From contig OX326959.1 in the NCBI GenBank assembly GCA_946800325.1, positions 14,724,862 to 14,788,861 on the forward strand: a DNA stretch of 64,000 nucleotides. Direction: 5' to 3'. Source of the DNA: Luzula sylvatica (Eukaryota > Streptophyta > Magnoliopsida > Poales > Juncaceae). Below are positions 21,413 through 33,640 of the stretch, in pieces. The notes beneath the pieces are model-generated. The model was not told the DNA's origin. It saw only the letters and a program-made list of their open reading frames with translations, and did not search any database. The position numbers and the translations under genes are program-made. The stretch's first letter is position 1. Each line of letters opens with the position of its first letter.

Positions 21413-23697
21413 AAATATTAATTTTTATTTTTCCAATCAACTTGAAAAAACAAATACATTAGTTTTTCTTTTATACAAGAAACAAATTACATTAGTGAGA
21501 AAATATAAACCACAGAAAAGAAGAAATTGAAAGAAATCATATTAACTTTTGTCAAGTTATATGAGGTATTTTAGTAAAACAAAACTAAAATACACAACTC
21601 AAATTACACTAGACATATTAAAACTTCAAAAAACAAATTGTATGAATGTATGATGATATATTAGTTAAATCATGTCTTTGTTAGTTTGGTAATTATTTTC
21701 TAGGCTATAATGACATAATTAGATTACAAATGATTGAAATAACTATGAACATGGACAATTCATACTCATATCAAGCTTTCGTACGCAAATAAATATGAAT
21801 ATGAAAATTATAAATATGAAAATCGGAAATTTCAAAAATGTTATGAGATTAAATATGAAACATTGTCATTAGTGCTTCGATTGCAAAATCCTGTACATCA
21901 ATTTTGGAGATAAAATGTTATGAGATTAAGAAAATAAATATAAAGATAATATAACACTAAAAGGAAAATATCAAAAAAAGGTGTGGAACTGCAATACCAG
22001 TAACTTAGACTTGCTCATAATGAAATCACCAAGCAAACACAACTACGAAAGGGAGAAAGTATCAAAAATGAACCTGAACATTAATCGAACGAAGCCATAA
22101 AAAAGAAATATCAAAATTGCAGAAGATTCGAAGAAAAATCGAACAAAAATGAAAAAAAACTCACATTTGCTGGAGAGCAACGCCCGTACTTTGTGCATCT
22201 AGAGCTAGGGTTTAGTCAAGTTTTCCGTCGCCAAGGAAGAATCGCCTTTTTCATGCACAAAGAATTAAGAATCGCCTCCCTTTTCTCTTCACACCTTGCG
22301 GCTAGGTTTTTTTTGCAATGAGCATGGAGATCGTGAGAGAAGGATGGACATCGTGAGGAGACAAAGACCATGGTTTCAATTAGATTTCACTGGTATAGTA
22401 ACCAGTTTAATGTTATTGGGTTTAGGATTAATGTTATTGGGTTTCGGGTTTCAATTGTGTTATTTGATTTGAGGATTAGTTGAGGGGTAAATTAGTCCAT
22501 TGTTAAAAAATATCTGTTAAATTTAACCAAATTGTAGATTTTGGATAAATTTGATATTAACATGATTTAGTAAGGATATATTTGATATTTTTAGTTTAAG
22601 AGAGATAAATATGTAATTTATGAGTTTAGTAAGGATACAAAAGTAATTGCTCCTTTTATGTATATCCATTTAAAACATGAAATCTTATGCACATTTAAAC
22701 GTCCTTGAATTCTTTCGTTAAAATTAATTTTGTAATTTATCATATATCTGTGTTAACCAATTAGTATTTGATTAGTACGGTTTTCTTTATTACTAGGTTG
22801 ACCCCGCACGTTGATGCAAGTGTAAATGTGTTGTAGTTTTTTAAATTTTTTTTTTTTCTTTGATTTCCTTGTTGATTCGTCTTTTTCGATTAGTTATTCA
22901 TTTATCTACGTACTCAATATCTACACAATAACCATCTTCCAAACCAATAACCATCACTCATATTTTAACAATACATATCATTAATTGTTAATTGATATGT
23001 ATTCGACTCTTAATTGATTCGTACCAATCAATGATAAATTAATTTTATATAGTAATTAACATATTTTTATAATTCAACCTAGTAATTAAAAATTTTAGAA
23101 CTTAGTGAGTAATGCATTTGTTAATTTTATTAAATATTAAATTTAGAGAGTATTTTTTTTTTTTACATTTTGTTGTGTTTAATTACTTTGTTTTTACTTA
23201 ATACCCGTGGTGAACCAATATCATATGACTAATACAACAATACGGTCTACATGAATCATTTTTATTTCGAATCCGAACCGTCCAATCGAGATTGGACGGC
23301 CCAAACATGATGGGTGACGTGGACAAATTTGGTGTGAGAATTTTAGCTAAAATTATAACATACTAGTTTTTTGCGCGGGAGTTTTCAAGTTTTTTCACGA
23401 TTTATCTTTTCCTAATATTTTGTAAAATGTCATTGTTGCTATGTATTTATATGTACTACATAGAGACTGTGATCATGAAAAGAAGTCAGAAAAATCCATT
23501 CTTTCATTTTGCAGAATTTTATGGACTATAAAGACATGAAAACGATGATTTTATATTAGAAGAAATGTTTGGATTATTAGCAATACATTCACAGGTCGAT
23601 TATACACGGTTGAACATCATCGACCTTAGATTCGACATTTACTCGACAGTTCTCACAATGTTGTCAATTTCTTCAGTGGCCAAATCCGGACACGATT
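21413..23697. other. Non-coding region with two GC motifs and TE-like remnants
   Basis: No gene is supported. 'ttactaggttgaccccgcac' at about 22790 and 'actagttttttgcgcgggag' at about 23363 resemble the Helitron-like motifs. A stretch at about 22490-22660 ('gataaatttgatatt', 'aggatatatttgatat') resembles the terminal sequences of the element at 12333-13510. Confidence 0.4.
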
Positions 23698-24052
23698 TGA
23701 GCCTCAGATTCAAGATCTTCCTCGGCAAACCTCACAATTCGTTCGATTCATTCACAGGTAAGATGAGCACACAATTTCGAGCCTCGAATTCAACATGTTG
23801 TTCAATAGGCCTCGGAATCGATTGGATTTCTTCACTAACTGGAAAAATTCAGACATGCTAAACTAATCAAGATTGTATCTATTCTTTTATTCTTTGTCTT
23901 TTTGTTTCCATAACCCTAATTCGAGCCTCGGATTGAAGATCCTTCTCGAGAGACCTCACAATATGTTCGATTCGTTCATAGGTAAGATGAGCACACATTT
24001 TCGAGCCTCGAATTCAACATGTTGTTCAATAGGCCTCGTAATCGATTGAATT
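23698..24052. repeat. Direct repeat pair of ~125 bp
   Basis: 'gagcctcgaattcaacatgt' plus flanking 'ggtaagatgagcacaca' occur near 23757-23815 and again near 23981-24040. The similar block 'gagcctc(a/g)gatt' precedes each. No intact gene is seen. Confidence 0.7.
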
Positions 24053-24640
24053 TCAACATCTTTGTTTCGAAAACCCGTTCTTAATTCCATTTTTTTCATT
24101 GAATAAAAATTCAACAGGGAAGCAACTCAAGTCAACACAATCTCACAAACAGTGATTTCGAGCAAACAGAGATATTTTCTCACATATAAGATATTAGTTG
24201 AAGACGACAAGATGAATATCAACAAGATAGAAAGGGGATAAATGAAGAAAATAGCACCAACAACACGAACAATCCATTATTCAAGACAATAATGAGAACC
24301 AGAGATAATCAATTCCAATCAAATTCATAAGCAACAGAGGTTAATTGTAGCAAGCCAAAATAGGGTATACCAAAAACAATCTAAATTCAAGAGAAAAATA
24401 AATAAATCAGGAAAGGAGAAACAAATCCGCAAAATCAACACCAACAGTGAAGCATTGAAGACAATACGACCCAAAAGGCTACGGTTTAATTATACATTCT
24501 ATTATTAATTATATAATATGAAAGTTCATTCATTCATAATGTGCAACATAATTGTCGATGTAATTAACTAATATTGGAAGAACGTGAATAGTGTGTCTTT
24601 CACACATCAAATAAGAGAGATTATTTTAACTATAAATACA
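24053..24640. other. Non-coding spacer
   Basis: No coding, RNA or repeat feature was recognised. Confidence 0.4.
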
Positions 24641-24654
24641 AATGTTCATTATTA

Positions 24655-25305
24655 TTATTATTTAATAATAATTTCACATATGCCCTTCAATACTAATTTC
24701 ACATATGCCCTTCAATACAATTGTTCATGAAATTTCACGTTATTCTAAAACGTCAAAATTTCACATATGCCCATCAATAACGTGAAATTTCACGAATATC
24801 CTTACAAATCCCTTCAAATATCAATATATCATGGATATCCCTTCAAAACCCTTAAAATATCATGATTATCCCTATAAATTTTTTAAAATATCACATATAT
24901 CATTATTATATCATTTAAAAATCATAAACGTCTTTCTCGTTGGTAATATGTCAATTACCTAATTTTTTTTTTAAAAATTTATGATAATGAATAATTTTTG
25001 TTCTAAAATAAATTGAAAACTATAGAAAATCAAATTATCAATTCTACCTCATAATTTCTTTTCAAAAATCATTATTAAATCAATATTATTCTCTACATTT
25101 TAAGTAACTATTCTATTGATATAAGGGTAAAACAAAAAAATATTTTTAACGAAAAAATAACAAGTTATTAACTACAAATTTAATTTAAGGGTATCCATGA
25201 TATTTGAAGGTTCTTATGGTATTTATGAAATTTTCACATTTTTGAGGGGTATGTACGGAATTATGATGATTTGCAGGAGTACACAAGAAATTTAGCATAT
25301 TACAA
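24655..25305. mobile_element. Large, degenerate copy of the 'cgtgaaat' MITE-like family
   Basis: The left side has 'tttcacatatgcccttcaat' units and 'aacgtgaaatttcacgaata'. The right side has the inverse forms ('gtatccatgatatttgaagg', 'aggggtatgtacggaat'). It shares these motifs with the intronic elements at 48.1 and 57.4 kb but is longer and more diverged. Confidence 0.5.
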
Positions 25306-26144
25306 AATATATTATATCGCATCGGCCGAACAAGTCCTTGCCGCAGAATTATTTTTTCAAAATACAGCTACCAATTCACTTTTCAAGGTTGGGCTGAGTG
25401 TTTGTTTCAAGGCGCAGTAAATATTCTTGAAATTTTAGCCTGCCCACATATGTCATCAAAACATCCTCAGTATCATAATTAATAAGAATAATTTATATCT
25501 TAATTAAGATATTATGCATAACTAATTAATATGTACCCTAACTATTATATGTATATGCTAATTATGTATCAAATTTTTAATTCATATTAAGATTGTGTAT
25601 AATACATTTTATTTGTGACAATTTTTTTGGATGAAAAATCATTTCAAATGATTATATGGGGTTCTTCACTATAATTTAAAACAGTGATCGTTATTGATTT
25701 CTAGTCCATTCCAGCCGCAATCTAGAGATCCGGCAAAAATGAAATATTTCATTTTTTTTAAAGCAGTTAAAAGTCATGATTACGATATTAAAACATGGAT
25801 GAATGAATGGAAGTTTCATTTGGAACCTTCAAAAGACCACATTTTTATGTATATTCATTTAAAACATGAAATCTTATCAAAATATCATGCACATTTAAAA
25901 CATGAGATCTCGCCGACGAAGAGGCGTCGCGTCACTCTCCATCTTGCTTGTCGCCCAGCCGGATCACATCGTTTCGTCCTCTCGCGGCTAGGGTTTCGCA
26001 CGACCGGAAGTTTTGTAATGTGAGGAGAAATATATCACATGGGTATATGAGAGCAGGCGGAATAATTTGAATGCATTGGGTGGACGGTGGGCCAATGCGC
26101 TGGGTTGTTTTACTTGCTTCTCGGTGCATGTGAACCGGGTCTAG

Positions 26145-26600
26145 ACAATATAAATTGTCATATATTAACAAATTTCTATTGGTAAGTCATATAATTTCTT
26201 TCATACATTAATAAATTAAAAAAAAAATTCATAATTAACAAATTTATGAATATATTGAAAAATGCAGATATATCCTAACACTCAATTTACACCGTCTCCT
26301 TAAAGTTTGTAAACAGCAGAATTCCTCCAGTACATCCCAACTAAATTGAATAATAATAAAAATATAAAAAATAAAACAGAATGTATAATTACAAAAAAGT
26401 TCCTGTAAATTACATAAAAATGTAGGCAAGAGGATCATTTCGCAATTGAAACATGAAAAATCGGAGGCAATAAACTAATTACAATTTTAACCTAAAATAT
26501 AAACTAAAATCAATTAAGCTCAAATATATTTACATAAAAATAAAAAAATTGTATTTGTTATATTTGAAACATAAAAAGTGAGTTTGTCATTAGCTTTTAC
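26145..26600. repeat. Dispersed repeat family A, copy 3
   Basis: Matches 9830-10320 and 14275-14540 in the same orientation, including 'aaattgtcatatattaacaa', 'aatcggaggcaataaactaa' and 'tttgaaacataaaaagtg'. Confidence 0.7.
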
Positions 26601-26930
26601 ATCGAGTAAAATCTATGATGCTCGACGGAATTAATAAAAGAAAATACAGCATTCTGAAATTATTTTTAATTACAGAGAGAATGACAAGAATCATGTTTTA
26701 CGATAATTAAGCTAATATTTAAATTATTTTTTATTAAAGAGAGACTGACAAGAATCATGTTTTACGATAATTAAGCTAATATTTAAATGGAGAGTAATAT
26801 CTACCATGAACCAATATCTTACATAATATAATTAAACTAATATTTAATTAAAGAGAGACTGACAAAAATAATATTTATAATTAAGCTAATATCATCTAAC
26901 ATAATCTAATTTCAATATAGTATTTTAAAA
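26601..26930. repeat. Direct copy of the outer left-arm sequence, internally tandem
   Basis: 'gtaaaatctatgatgctcga' followed by 'gaatgacaagaatcatgttt' and 'tacgataattaagctaat' matches 14730-14890. The 'agagagactgacaa...taattaagctaatattt' block is repeated three times within about 200 bp. Confidence 0.7.
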
Positions 26931-26934
26931 CCAT

Positions 26935-27660
26935 TTTTATTATTAATATTCTATTTATTGATTAACATATCATTTGTGCAGTCAATATAGTATTTTAAAA
27001 CCATTTTTAGTACTCGTGTAAATATTTATGCTTCTATTTTCTTCCTATAAACTAGTGTATTTAAAATATAGAAATTTAATGCGGTAAACTGAAAAACAAA
27101 TGAGATGGATATTTTTATCTTTTTTTGGAGAAAAAAAAGCGAAAATAAAATTAATTATCCAGACATGTTCAATTTTTTTCTTTAAAAAATAAAAAACAAG
27201 GATACTGAATACCAAAACTGATGTTTAAATCGTCAAATACGCCCAGAATATAAACTACATTTACAAACCAAACAACAAAGATCGAAACCAAAAGAGAAAG
27301 AGAGAAACAAACAAAAACCAAAATGAATTTCAGCTCAAAAAGGCAAGCATGCTATTGTTGTGATCCAATACACAACACTCACATCGTAATACATTGAATA
27401 AAGTTATTGAACTTAAAAAATTTAAAATTAAGAAAAAAAAAATGAATTTCAGTTCATTCTGATCTAAAAACAACAAAAACAATTTAGGATTTTGTTTTCT
27501 ATTTAACAACTTTTGTTTTTTTGGTATCATTCAATTTTATTTTTTTAATTAAGAATCAAATTTCATTTTAATTATTAATAATATATTATTATCATATTTT
27601 TTGTATGATTGGCAAGCACGATTCGTGCTCGGTCCGTTCTTATATTAAACGAAAGAAAAA
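26935..27660. repeat. Dispersed repeat family B, copy 1
   Basis: Shares about 700 bp with 29055-29820, and partly with 37150-37680 and 32090-32290. Markers include 'gattaacatatcatttgt', 'caaaccaaacaacaaagatc' and 'gcacgattcgtgctcggtcc', which contains a small dyad. No coding potential is evident; it may be LTR- or TE-derived. Confidence 0.75.
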
Positions 27661-27869
27661 AGTTTACATGGGATCATTTAATAAAATTATAACTAAAAAT
27701 AAAATATAGTGGAATAATCTCTTACGACTATTATATTTATATTTCAAACTTTATTCAAACTAATATATTTATATTACAATTTCGTCATAACTAATATATT
27801 TATATTTCAAACTTTATTCTTAAAAAGAAGGACGGCAAAAGTAATGAAAGTGTTAACTGCTAAACTATT

Positions 27870-28260
27870 TTATCCTATTTGTCTCTTTACATAAATTATA
27901 ATTAGTTATTATTATTATTTGCTAAAAACTACTTAATGAAGTTGTATAAAGTATAAATTGGAGAAACTAAAAAAATATCTATTCTGTATATGTACTTTGA
28001 TAGTTCCAAACACAAATAGTGTGAACTCGAGTAACACAAATGGTGTGATGAGTCGAGTACATAAAATTGTCTTGTATACATTTTTCTAATTACAAATTAT
28101 TTCATTGAATCACTTTCGAGAAACATAAGCTCTGATGTGTAATACAAGTTGTTGGTGATTATATATGAGACATTGGAGGAAGTCAATGAAAAAAAGAAAT
28201 GATTATATATGAGACATTGGGGTTTTCTAAATTATAAATTGGAGTTCATTTCGCACAATA
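27870..28260. repeat. Dispersed repeat family C, copy 1
   Basis: Similar in order and sequence to 32340-32940 (direct) and 51890-52260 (inverted): an ATT-trinucleotide run, 'gtataaattggagaa', 'gtgtgaactcgagta', 'aattacaaattatttcatt', then 'atatatgagacattgga'. Confidence 0.65.
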
Positions 28261-28499
28261 ACAATATGTATGAAAAAACTATCGATTATGAACTGACATT
28301 CTCCCAGTTTATCAAATTGCTATCACACACATATCGAAACTACAAATTTTATAATAGCACTTTGTTTTATCCTCGAAAACAATTTAATCAAAATAATAAG
28401 CTAGAAAAAAGTAGAAAAATTCAATGAAGTCTATTTTTGTTTTATTCTGGGACCAAATTAAAAAAAATTATAAATTTTATCCTGATCTTTTATCTTTCA

Positions 28500-28935
28500 T
28501 CAAAAATTCAATGAAAATATTAATTTTTTAATTTCCTCAGTCAAATTTCATTATCTTTTTAATTTAGTCAAACAACTCCCTTATCATTTTGATTTGGTTA
28601 AATTATATCCTTTCATTCATTAATTGAATATCGAACTGTTAAATTGTGACGTAACGATTTATGTCGTGGCATATTTGACGACGTGACAACACATGACATC
28701 TTATTTGATGACTTGAAAACATAAATTATTTGATAACGTGACAATCTATGATATATCATATTTTTTTTTTCAATAATTCATGTTGTCGTGTTATCAAATA
28801 TTACATGTCATATACTGTCACATCATCAAATATGTCATTTCATGATTGTCACGTCAGAACTTAACAGTCCAGTCATCGATTAATGAATGAAAGAATCTAA
28901 TTGAACCAAATTAAAAAAAGTAATGGTTTTGATAT
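28500..28935. mobile_element. Foldback/MITE-like element with ~110-bp inverted ends
   Basis: 'tttcattcattaattgaata' with 'gaactgttaaattgtgacgt' on the left matches the inverse of 'acgtcagaacttaacagt' with 'cgattaatgaatgaaaga' on the right. The interior has further 'atttgatgacgtgaca' dyads. Outer ends were not resolved. Confidence 0.65.
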
Positions 28936-29054
28936 ATATCGTTTTATTGCTAATGTATCACTTTGAGTAGACGTATACGGTTTCCTTGTAGTTTTGTATC
29001 GATATATCATTTTAATATCGACGTAGTTTAGTATTATGCGATAAATATTAATTT

Positions 29055-29822
29055 CATATTTTTATTATTAATATTATATTTAATGATTAACATATCATTT
29101 GTACGGTCAATATAGTATTTTCAAACCATTTTTAGTACTAGTGTAAATATTTATACTTCTATTTTCTTCTTACCGACTAGTGTATTTAGAATATACAAAA
29201 TTAAATGCGGTCAAATGAAAAACAAAAAAGATGGATATTTGTATCTTTTTTTTGGAATAAAAAGCGAAAATAAAATTAATTATCCAAACATGTTCGATTT
29301 TTTTCTTTAAAAAATAAAAAACAAGGATACTGATACCAAAAAGTGATGTTTAAATCCTCAAATAAGCCCAAAAAATAAATTACATTTACAAACCAAACAA
29401 CAAAGATCGAAACCAAAAGAAAAAGAGAGAAATAATCAAAGAACAAAATGAATTTCAGCTAAAAAAGGCAAGCATGCTATTATTGTGATCCAATACACAA
29501 CCCTCACAACGTAATACATGGAATAAAGTTATTTAACTCAAAAAAATTTAAAATTAAGAAAAACAAATGAATTTCAGTTCATTCTGATATAAAAAAACAA
29601 CAAAAACAATTTAGGATTTTGTTTTTTATTTAACAACTTTTGTTTATTGGTATCATTCAATTTCATTTTTAAAATTAAGAATAAAATTTCATTTTAATAA
29701 TTAATAATATATTATTATCATTTTTTTTGTATGATTGGCAAGCACGATTCGTGCTCGGTCCGTTCTTATATTAAACGAAAGAAAAAATTTACATGGGATC
29801 ATTTAACAAAATTACAACTAAA
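29055..29822. repeat. Dispersed repeat family B, copy 2
   Basis: Direct copy of 26935-27680 with small differences. At 29822 the similarity is interrupted by a short element and resumes at 30055, giving a filled site against the empty site near 27694. Confidence 0.75.
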
Positions 29823-30054
29823 GGAAAATGCTATGATAGACCCATTTTCTTATCATGGACCCATTATTTTTTTTAAAAAATTCTAATATTTGTGAAATAA
29901 TGATTTTTTTTGTAAGATTCTAGTATATATTTATCATTTAATGTTATTCAAAACATAAATTTTATAGAATTAATTAATAAATTGCTAAAATTCTTAAAAT
30001 AATTTTTTGAAAATGAGTCTATCATAAGAAAATGAGTCTTTCATAGCACTCCCC
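29823..30054. mobile_element. 232-bp MITE with empty site preserved upstream
   Basis: The ends are inverted: 'tgctatgatagacccatttt' on the left against 'aaaatgagtctttcatagca' on the right, with inverted similarity over about 65 bp. The paralogous repeat has uninterrupted 'aactaaaaataaaatatag' at about 27691-27709, whereas here 'aactaaa' and 'aaaaataaaatacag' flank the insert. That implies a 3-bp (AAA) target duplication, as in PIF/Harbinger- or CACTA-type insertion. No coding sequence. Confidence 0.8.
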
Positions 30055-30081
30055 AAAAATAAAATACAGTGTAATAATCTC

Positions 30082-30431
30082 TTACGACTGACTATACATA
30101 CTAGCAATAATGGAAAATTCTCGCAGCCACAAGGCATCCCGAAACCTAATTTCTGAATCATTTAAATATAACCAATTTTGTAGCCAAAATTTCTTAATGT
30201 TAGAATATCGAAAATGAATTCTATTATTAATTGCGATCCAAAGCTCTCTCGTGAAATTACAGTCATATAACAAATGGTTGATCGTTCTTGTTGTCTTGAG
30301 CATAAGAGACTATGAGGCTCTCGCGGACAATTCCTTTTCTCCAAGTTGTCGGAGGTTAGTATCTTAATATTTAAAGACAACAAACGAAATAATTTAATGC
30401 TGAGAGGAGTTTTGATATACAGTAGTCTCAT
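30082..30431 (-). pseudogene. LINE reverse-transcriptase C-terminal zinc-binding domain fragment
   Basis: The minus strand encodes a zf-RVT-like segment typical of plant LINE (L1-type) ORF2 ends: 'LFRLLSLNIKILTSDNLEKR', then, after a frameshift near 30300, 'TINHLLYDCNFTRELWIAI'. The 'E(T)xxHLLxxCxFxRxxW' signature is clear. The first Cys-x2-Cys half is damaged. Only about 115 codons remain; neither the reverse-transcriptase core nor a poly(A) end is seen. Confidence 0.7.
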
Positions 30432-31137
30432 CGTCCAATGACATGACGCACCCGGGTTGAAATAAATTGATAAATCTCTGAAGTTATATACCCCGTTTCG
30501 TGTGCGTGTATGTTAAGGAAGGATCGGGGCTCTTGATCTCACACTCGCACACATAAGCAATTATAAATTGCGATTAAAGTTTTTAGATTTTTGATGAAGA
30601 AAGACGAGATGGTCTTTGGAGTTCTTTGTAGATCCGTAGAGTTATGTATTCCGTACAATTCATCAAGGATCGTTGTCCAAAGGGAGTCTCTGTAGAAATT
30701 TTATAATAATATATTATTATCATTATAATAAATCTTTGTTTATTTATATTTTATAATGTTAATATGCGCTTTTCCATGCAAATATAACATTTACGCGCAT
30801 ACAAATTTTTTTGCATCGATATATTATTTTAGATACCTATATAAAATTTCCGATGCCAACAAATTATTTTTGATGTCAATAAATGATTATTATTATCGTA
30901 TCATTTTCGATAACAATATACTCTTTTTATATCAATATAACATGTTTAGTCATGTTATTCGTTTTAATATATATGCTCTTTAAAAGATAAATTGTTTCCA
31001 GTTTTAAAATATATTTTTCGGTAGTAACACATTATTTCAACACGCATGAATTCGTTCTAGGTGTTTGCCATGTTTTGCATCAATATAATATAATATAATA
31101 TTTTAATGTCAATATTTTGTGTTTTTGTGTTGCACAT
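30432..31137. other. Non-coding AT-rich spacer
   Basis: No gene supported; 30756-30983 is an open frame of low-complexity AT-rich codons with no recognisable domain. Confidence 0.4.
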
Positions 31138-31175
31138 ACTAGGAAATTTGTCCGCGCTTCGCTGCGAAGTTTTAA
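31138..31175. other. Helitron-like terminal motif
   Basis: 'actaggaaatttgtccgcgc' followed by 'ttcgctgcgaag' is nearly the same as the motif at 35719-35745 and resembles GC hairpins near plant Helitron ends. Confidence 0.4.
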
Positions 31176-31179
31176 TATA

Positions 31180-31890
31180 ATTGTTTGTATCAAATAAAAG
31201 ATTGTGTATTCACTTATTAATTGTTATTTGTCATGTTTACAGAAAAATATGAAAATTATTAAATGTGTAATTTGATATAATATCATAAAATAAATTAATG
31301 AATATCACAAAAAAATATGAAAATTATTAAATGCGTAAAGCATGATATAAATTAACGAAATCACAAAATAAATATGAAATCATATCATAAAATAAATTAA
31401 TGAATAGCACAAAACAAATATGAAAAATTATTAAATGTTAAATCATGATATAAATTAATGAATATCAAATCACAAAATAAATATGAAATCATAAAATAAA
31501 TATGAAAACATGACACAAATATTAATATAATTAAGGTAGAACATGATATAAAGATCATAAAATAAATTATTAAATGGGTAAATGGGTAAAATAAATATGA
31601 TATAAATTAATTGATACATGATATAAATTAATAGATATAATCAAATCATAAAATAAATATGGAAATTATATAAATATTAATATGTGTGACAGAAAGTCAA
31701 ATATGAAAACATGATTTAAATATTAATATAATTAAGGTACAACATGATATAAAGATCATAAAATAAATTATTAAACGGTTAAATGGGTAAAACTAAAACA
31801 TGATATAAATTAATGGATATAATCAAATCATAAAATAAATATGGAAATTATATAAATATTAATATGTGTGATAGAAAGTCAAATATGAGG
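31180..31890. repeat. AT-rich imperfect tandem repeats, with a ~193-bp duplication
   Basis: Recurrent 'aaatcataaaataaatatg' units run throughout. A longer unit ('acatgatataaagatcataa' to 'gaaagtcaaatatga') is present twice, at about 31540-31710 and 31735-31890. Confidence 0.75.
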
Positions 31891-32089
31891 TGGCTCAATG
31901 TGGGAGCTCAAAAACATCCATTATTTAAAGGGGGAACAATTTGTGTTTTATATGATGAGTATTAATTCACTTATTTTAACTATTTTTAAGTAGGGATATG
32001 ATGATATCGGAGTCAATATACCGTTAATATATTGTTTTAGATGCAAACATACAATTTTTAATATTAGAAAATGAAAAATGAAAAAGATG

Positions 32090-32330
32090 AAACATGTTCC
32101 TTGTTTTTCTCAGTCTTAATTTTTTGTTACAAGGAATGAAAACAAAATAAAAATTAAGTATCCGAACATTTTTAAAAAATTTAGATTTCTGCTCAAAAAG
32201 GCAACCGTCATATGGCGATTCGATATGCAATCCTCGTAACATAATACATTTTACAAAATTATTAACTTAAAATATTCATGAATTTCATGTTCAAGAGTAA
32301 AAATAAAAAAAACAACATATCTAAGTATTA
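32090..32330. repeat. Partial copy of dispersed family B
   Basis: Contains 'aaaaaggcaaccgtcatatg' and 'aaatattcatgaatttcatg', matching the 3' parts of the copies at 29460 and 37660. A related stretch occurs inverted at 52270-52400. Confidence 0.5.
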
Positions 32331-32339
32331 TCAGTATTG

Positions 32340-32945
32340 TTGTTGTTGTTATTATTATTATTATTATTTTGAGAAATTTGTCAAAAATTTCTTAATGAAG
32401 TTTTTATGAAGTATAAATTGGAGAAGTAAAAAGTAAAATAAAAGGAATATACATGTACTTTGAAAGTTTCAAACACGAACAGTGTGAACTAGAGTAGCAC
32501 AAATGGTGTGATTATTTTATGTACATGAAATTGTATTGTATAAATTTTCCTAATTACAAATTATTTCATTAAATCAATCTCTACAAGAAAAATATTTCGT
32601 TGAATCACTATTGAGAAACACCTCCGATGTTTAATAAAAATAATCGATGATTATATATGAGATATTGGAGAGAGTCAAAGAAAAAAACAAATGATGTGAT
32701 TATTTATGTACATGAAATTGTATTGTATAAATTTTCCTAATTACAAATTATTTCATTAAATCAGACTCTACAAGAAAAATATTTCATTGAATCACTATTG
32801 AGAAACACCTCCGATGTTTAATAAAAATAATCGATGATTATATATGAGATATTGGAGAGAGTCAAAGGGAAAAACAAATTATTATATTTGAAATTTTATA
32901 AATTATATATTGGAGTCCATTTCCAAGAATGGCCACAAAATATCC
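32340..32945. repeat. Dispersed repeat family C, copy 2, internally duplicated
   Basis: Begins with an ATT run and matches 27900-28240. The block 'aattttcctaattacaaat' through 'gagatattggagagagtcaa' is present twice in tandem (about 32540-32680 and 32725-32870). Confidence 0.7.
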
Positions 32946-33289
32946 ATCGATTATGGATCAACATTTACTCGAAGGTTATTAAGGACTGGTCTAAACTAGC
33001 ATGGACATAACAAGCTTGGTCTCAATGGCCAATGCTCAAGGACAGTTAACATGTTCAACGGAATTAATTTTTTTAAATTTAAATATTTCTCAACCCGAAA
33101 TTTTTTTAAATTATATATTGTGTTGAACTTGTAATTTTTATTTAGCATGTTCAATGAAATTTGTAGTACCTTAAGAAAAACAATATGGTATAGTATAATG
33201 TGTTTTCATTTTAGTAGCATCCTAAAACGATATGGTATGGTTTGGTTTTAGAAGACAAAACATCAAATGAAATATTTGTTAAGGTGTTG
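32946..33289. other. Non-coding spacer
   Basis: Nothing recognised. Confidence 0.4.
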
Positions 33290-33640
33290 TTCATGAGAAT
33301 GATTAATTTACTCGATCTTTCTTGATATAATAAATATCGTGCCCGGATCAATATTGTTGCATTTAATATTAAACATCATGTGTTAATGACACAAAATAAA
33401 ATAAAAAAACATTACGATACCATGACTTAACAAAAACGACGACGAAAACAATGACAACAACAAAATAAGAATGATAATTTTAGTTTCCTTATTAACTTTT
33501 TGTATTCTCACAAATAAAAAAAGGCTCTTCATGATATTTGCATTTCTTCCCCAACACTTTTCTGACAAATCTAATTAATTCACGGATATAACAAGGTTAC
33601 GATTATATATATGCCAGAAGTAATAAATTCTTGGTATCTT
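33290..33640. repeat. Direct repeat D, copy 1
   Basis: Matches 34955-35300: 'gaatgattaatttactcgat', 'gataccatgacttaacaa', 'cttcatgatatttgcattt', 'aagtaataaattc'. It may be a pair of diverged terminal repeats about 1.6 kb apart or a segmental duplication. Confidence 0.7.
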
